A stretch of DNA of 64,000 bases, from positions 186,001-250,000 of the forward strand of contig NZ_SJPI01000001.1 in assembly GCF_007859865.1 (NCBI RefSeq), written 5' to 3'. Source of the stretch: Rubripirellula amarantea. Lineage in GTDB: Bacteria; Planctomycetota; Planctomycetia; Pirellulales; Pirellulaceae. Below, piece by piece: positions 62,919 to 64,000 of the stretch; the stretch's first letter is position 1, and each line of letters begins with the position of its first letter. The position numbers were made by a program, and so were the translations under genes. Under the pieces are notes generated by a model. That model did no database searches and was not told the DNA's origin. It saw only the letters and a list, made by a program, of their open reading frames with translations.

Positions 62919-64000
62919 CTAACGTAGCGATCCCATCACGGCACTTCGCAGACGACTGCCGATCATTTCGACCTCGTCGGTGTTGCCAACCTTGCTTAAC
63001 ACTTTTGTTCGCATCTCTTCGATGGAAGCGTCTGCACTGGCTAATAACGTGCGGGCTTCGCCAGCCTGTTCGCTGAGCCATTGTCGAAGTGCCATCGTTT
63101 GCTCAGCGTGAACCTTGTTCACCTCGGCCGCCAACTTCTCTTTCGAAGCACGCAATTGATCGGCCACCGCATCTTCGCCAGCCCGACGCAAGATCTGGCC
63201 AAGGTTGGTGTTCATATTCAGATCGAGTTTTTTCCAGGTACCTGAAAAGTTTGCGTCGACTTCAATGCGATCAACTGCAGCAAGACTGTTGCGGAGCGAT
63301 TCAACACCCGCCTTGCCGGCGAACTTATCAGCTACGTTGAGGTCAAGTTGTACTCCCGTTTGTTTGCTGACGAACCGACCTTCAACGGCATCACCTTCGG
63401 TGCGAATTTGAACCCACAATTCTCGCTTGCCGCCACTGACGGCGACCGCTGAACCACCCTTACCAAGTTTCATTGGCTTGGCATTCATTTCAGGCCAGTG
63501 CAGTGTCATCAGGTCAACATCGTTGCCCATTCGACGATCACGCACGTACTCCACTCGCATCGAATCAGGGCCATCTAAGTTCAAACGAGCTCGAGTCGGT
63601 TCGGCCAACAGGTCGGGGCTCGGCGTCATATTTTCAACCACGCCGGTCATTTCGTAGATGTCACCGCCCGCTCGCATGGTGCCACCAATTTCACATCGGC
63701 GGACCATCAAACTCGGACGAGCAACCGAACTCAAATCGTAATCTTCACCACGAGTCCGCTCGGTCTCTGGCGCGACGATGGTGTAGTTGGCAAGCGTCCG
63801 ACCTCCATCGAGATACGATTTCACTTGAGCAATTTGATCTCGCACTGAACTGGCGATGATATCGACGCCAAATTCGCCGGCACCGGTTAAATCGCCGGGA
63901 ACGTACCGGTCAACCTTTTCCATGTCGATTCGCTTGGCTTCGTCGAGTGCAGCAAGGTCCGTCTGCAGTTGCCCGGGCAGTCCATCGATCGTGGTGCGAA
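62919..64000 (-). CDS. Large protein, C-terminal part (TIGR03545-like), start outside window
   Basis: The frame is open to the right edge, with coding sequence upstream of the first ATG at 63923 (for example DGLPGQLQTDLAALDEAKRID), so this is the C-terminal ~360 residues of a longer protein. It has repeated beta-type segments (LMVRRCEIGGTMRAGGDIYE, TLHWPEMNAKPMKLGKGG) and a helical end (LRASKEKLAAEVNKVHAEQT, then ASADASIEEMRTKVLS). I tentatively liken it to the TIGR03545 family of unknown function. It resembles AsmA-like or bridge-type lipid-handling repeats only loosely. No motif gives a function. Confidence 0.65.
   Translation of the reverse strand, partial: RTTIDGLPGQLQTDLAALDEAKRIDMEKVDRYVPGDLTGAGEFGVDIIASSVRDQIAQVKSYLDGGRTLANYTIVAPETERTRGEDYDLSSVARPSLMVRRCEIGGTMRAGGDIYEMTGVVENMTPSPDLLAEPTRARLNLDGPDSMRVEYVRDRRMGNDVDLMTLHWPEMNAKPMKLGKGGSAVAVSGGKRELWVQIRTEGDAVEGRFVSKQTGVQLDLNVADKFAGKAGVESLRNSLAAVDRIEVDANFSGTWKKLDLNMNTNLGQILRRAGEDAVADQLRASKEKLAAEVNKVHAEQTMALRQWLSEQAGEARTLLASADASIEEMRTKVLSKVGNTDEVEMIGSRLRSAVMGSLR

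Noticed and set aside
1-64000. tRNA, rRNA, CRISPR arrays, insertion sequences, prophage or attachment sites
   Set aside because: I looked through the gaps between genes for cloverleaf-like sequence, regularly spaced repeats, transposase motifs and terminal inverted repeats and saw none that would support a call.

Overview
The window looks like chromosomal DNA of a planctomycete, most likely a Rhodopirellula-like member of the Pirellulaceae. The reasons are the frequent strand switching with short operons, many exported proteins of oxidoreductase and sugar-isomerase families carrying Tat or Sec signals, WD40 and VCBS/ASPIC-UnbV proteins, an M50 peptidase fused to a secretion adaptor, a XylR-type regulator, a WXG100 protein and futalosine-pathway menaquinone genes. 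This placement is an inference from gene content; no rRNA is present. I found no rRNA, tRNA, CRISPR array, insertion sequence or prophage. The window opens inside a WD40 gene and closes inside a gene that reads in from the right edge.

Layout. 1-7943: the tail of a WD40 protein, then an envelope export module. It has three lipoyl/HlyD-type adaptor proteins on the minus strand, one fused to a PqqD-like domain and an M50 peptidase and one to a GAF-like region, with a divergent TolC-like outer-membrane lipoprotein. No ABC or RND pump is encoded with them. 8083-10088: an unknown protein and an iron-type alcohol dehydrogenase. 10210-13110: a compact four-gene unit with TPR, WXG100, helical and unknown proteins. 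13294-14535: a DEAD-box RNA helicase.

14619-32249: a large carbohydrate region. It contains an RbsBAC-like ABC importer, two Tat-exported Gfo/Idh/MocA oxidoreductases, four TIM-barrel 'sugar phosphate isomerase/epimerase' proteins (three exported), a 981-residue secreted protein of unknown function with an internal duplication, a DJ-1/PfpI protein, a XylR/AraC-type regulator, a zinc-type dehydrogenase and an orotidine-decarboxylase-superfamily aldolase/decarboxylase. I read this as oxidation and cleavage of a sugar derivative outside the cytoplasm, followed by uptake and internal metabolism.

32433-43308: an MscS channel, then a three-gene minus-strand unit made of two membrane-anchored VCBS/ASPIC-UnbV proteins around a fusion protein that combines a histidine-rich membrane domain, five CxxCH haem sites and TPRs. 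43389-45932: a pair that fits the last two steps of non-phosphorylative pentose oxidation. 45929-56862: mostly housekeeping and transport genes (gluQ, asnS, an Nramp-like transporter without the metal-binding motifs, trxB with an insertion, cstA, thiL, a DUF58 protein, an RluA-type pseudouridine synthase). 56901-64000: a fused MqnA-MqnC protein, a second RluA-like enzyme, a small membrane protein, a carotenoid-desaturase-like oxidoreductase with an FAH-family enzyme, and a large protein that runs off the edge.

The best candidates for undescribed biology are the pump-less PqqD/M50/HlyD/TolC module, the b-type/c-type cytochrome-TPR fusion flanked by VCBS proteins, the WXG100 unit and the exported sugar-conversion module. 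Function calls rest on motifs read by eye, with no database search.
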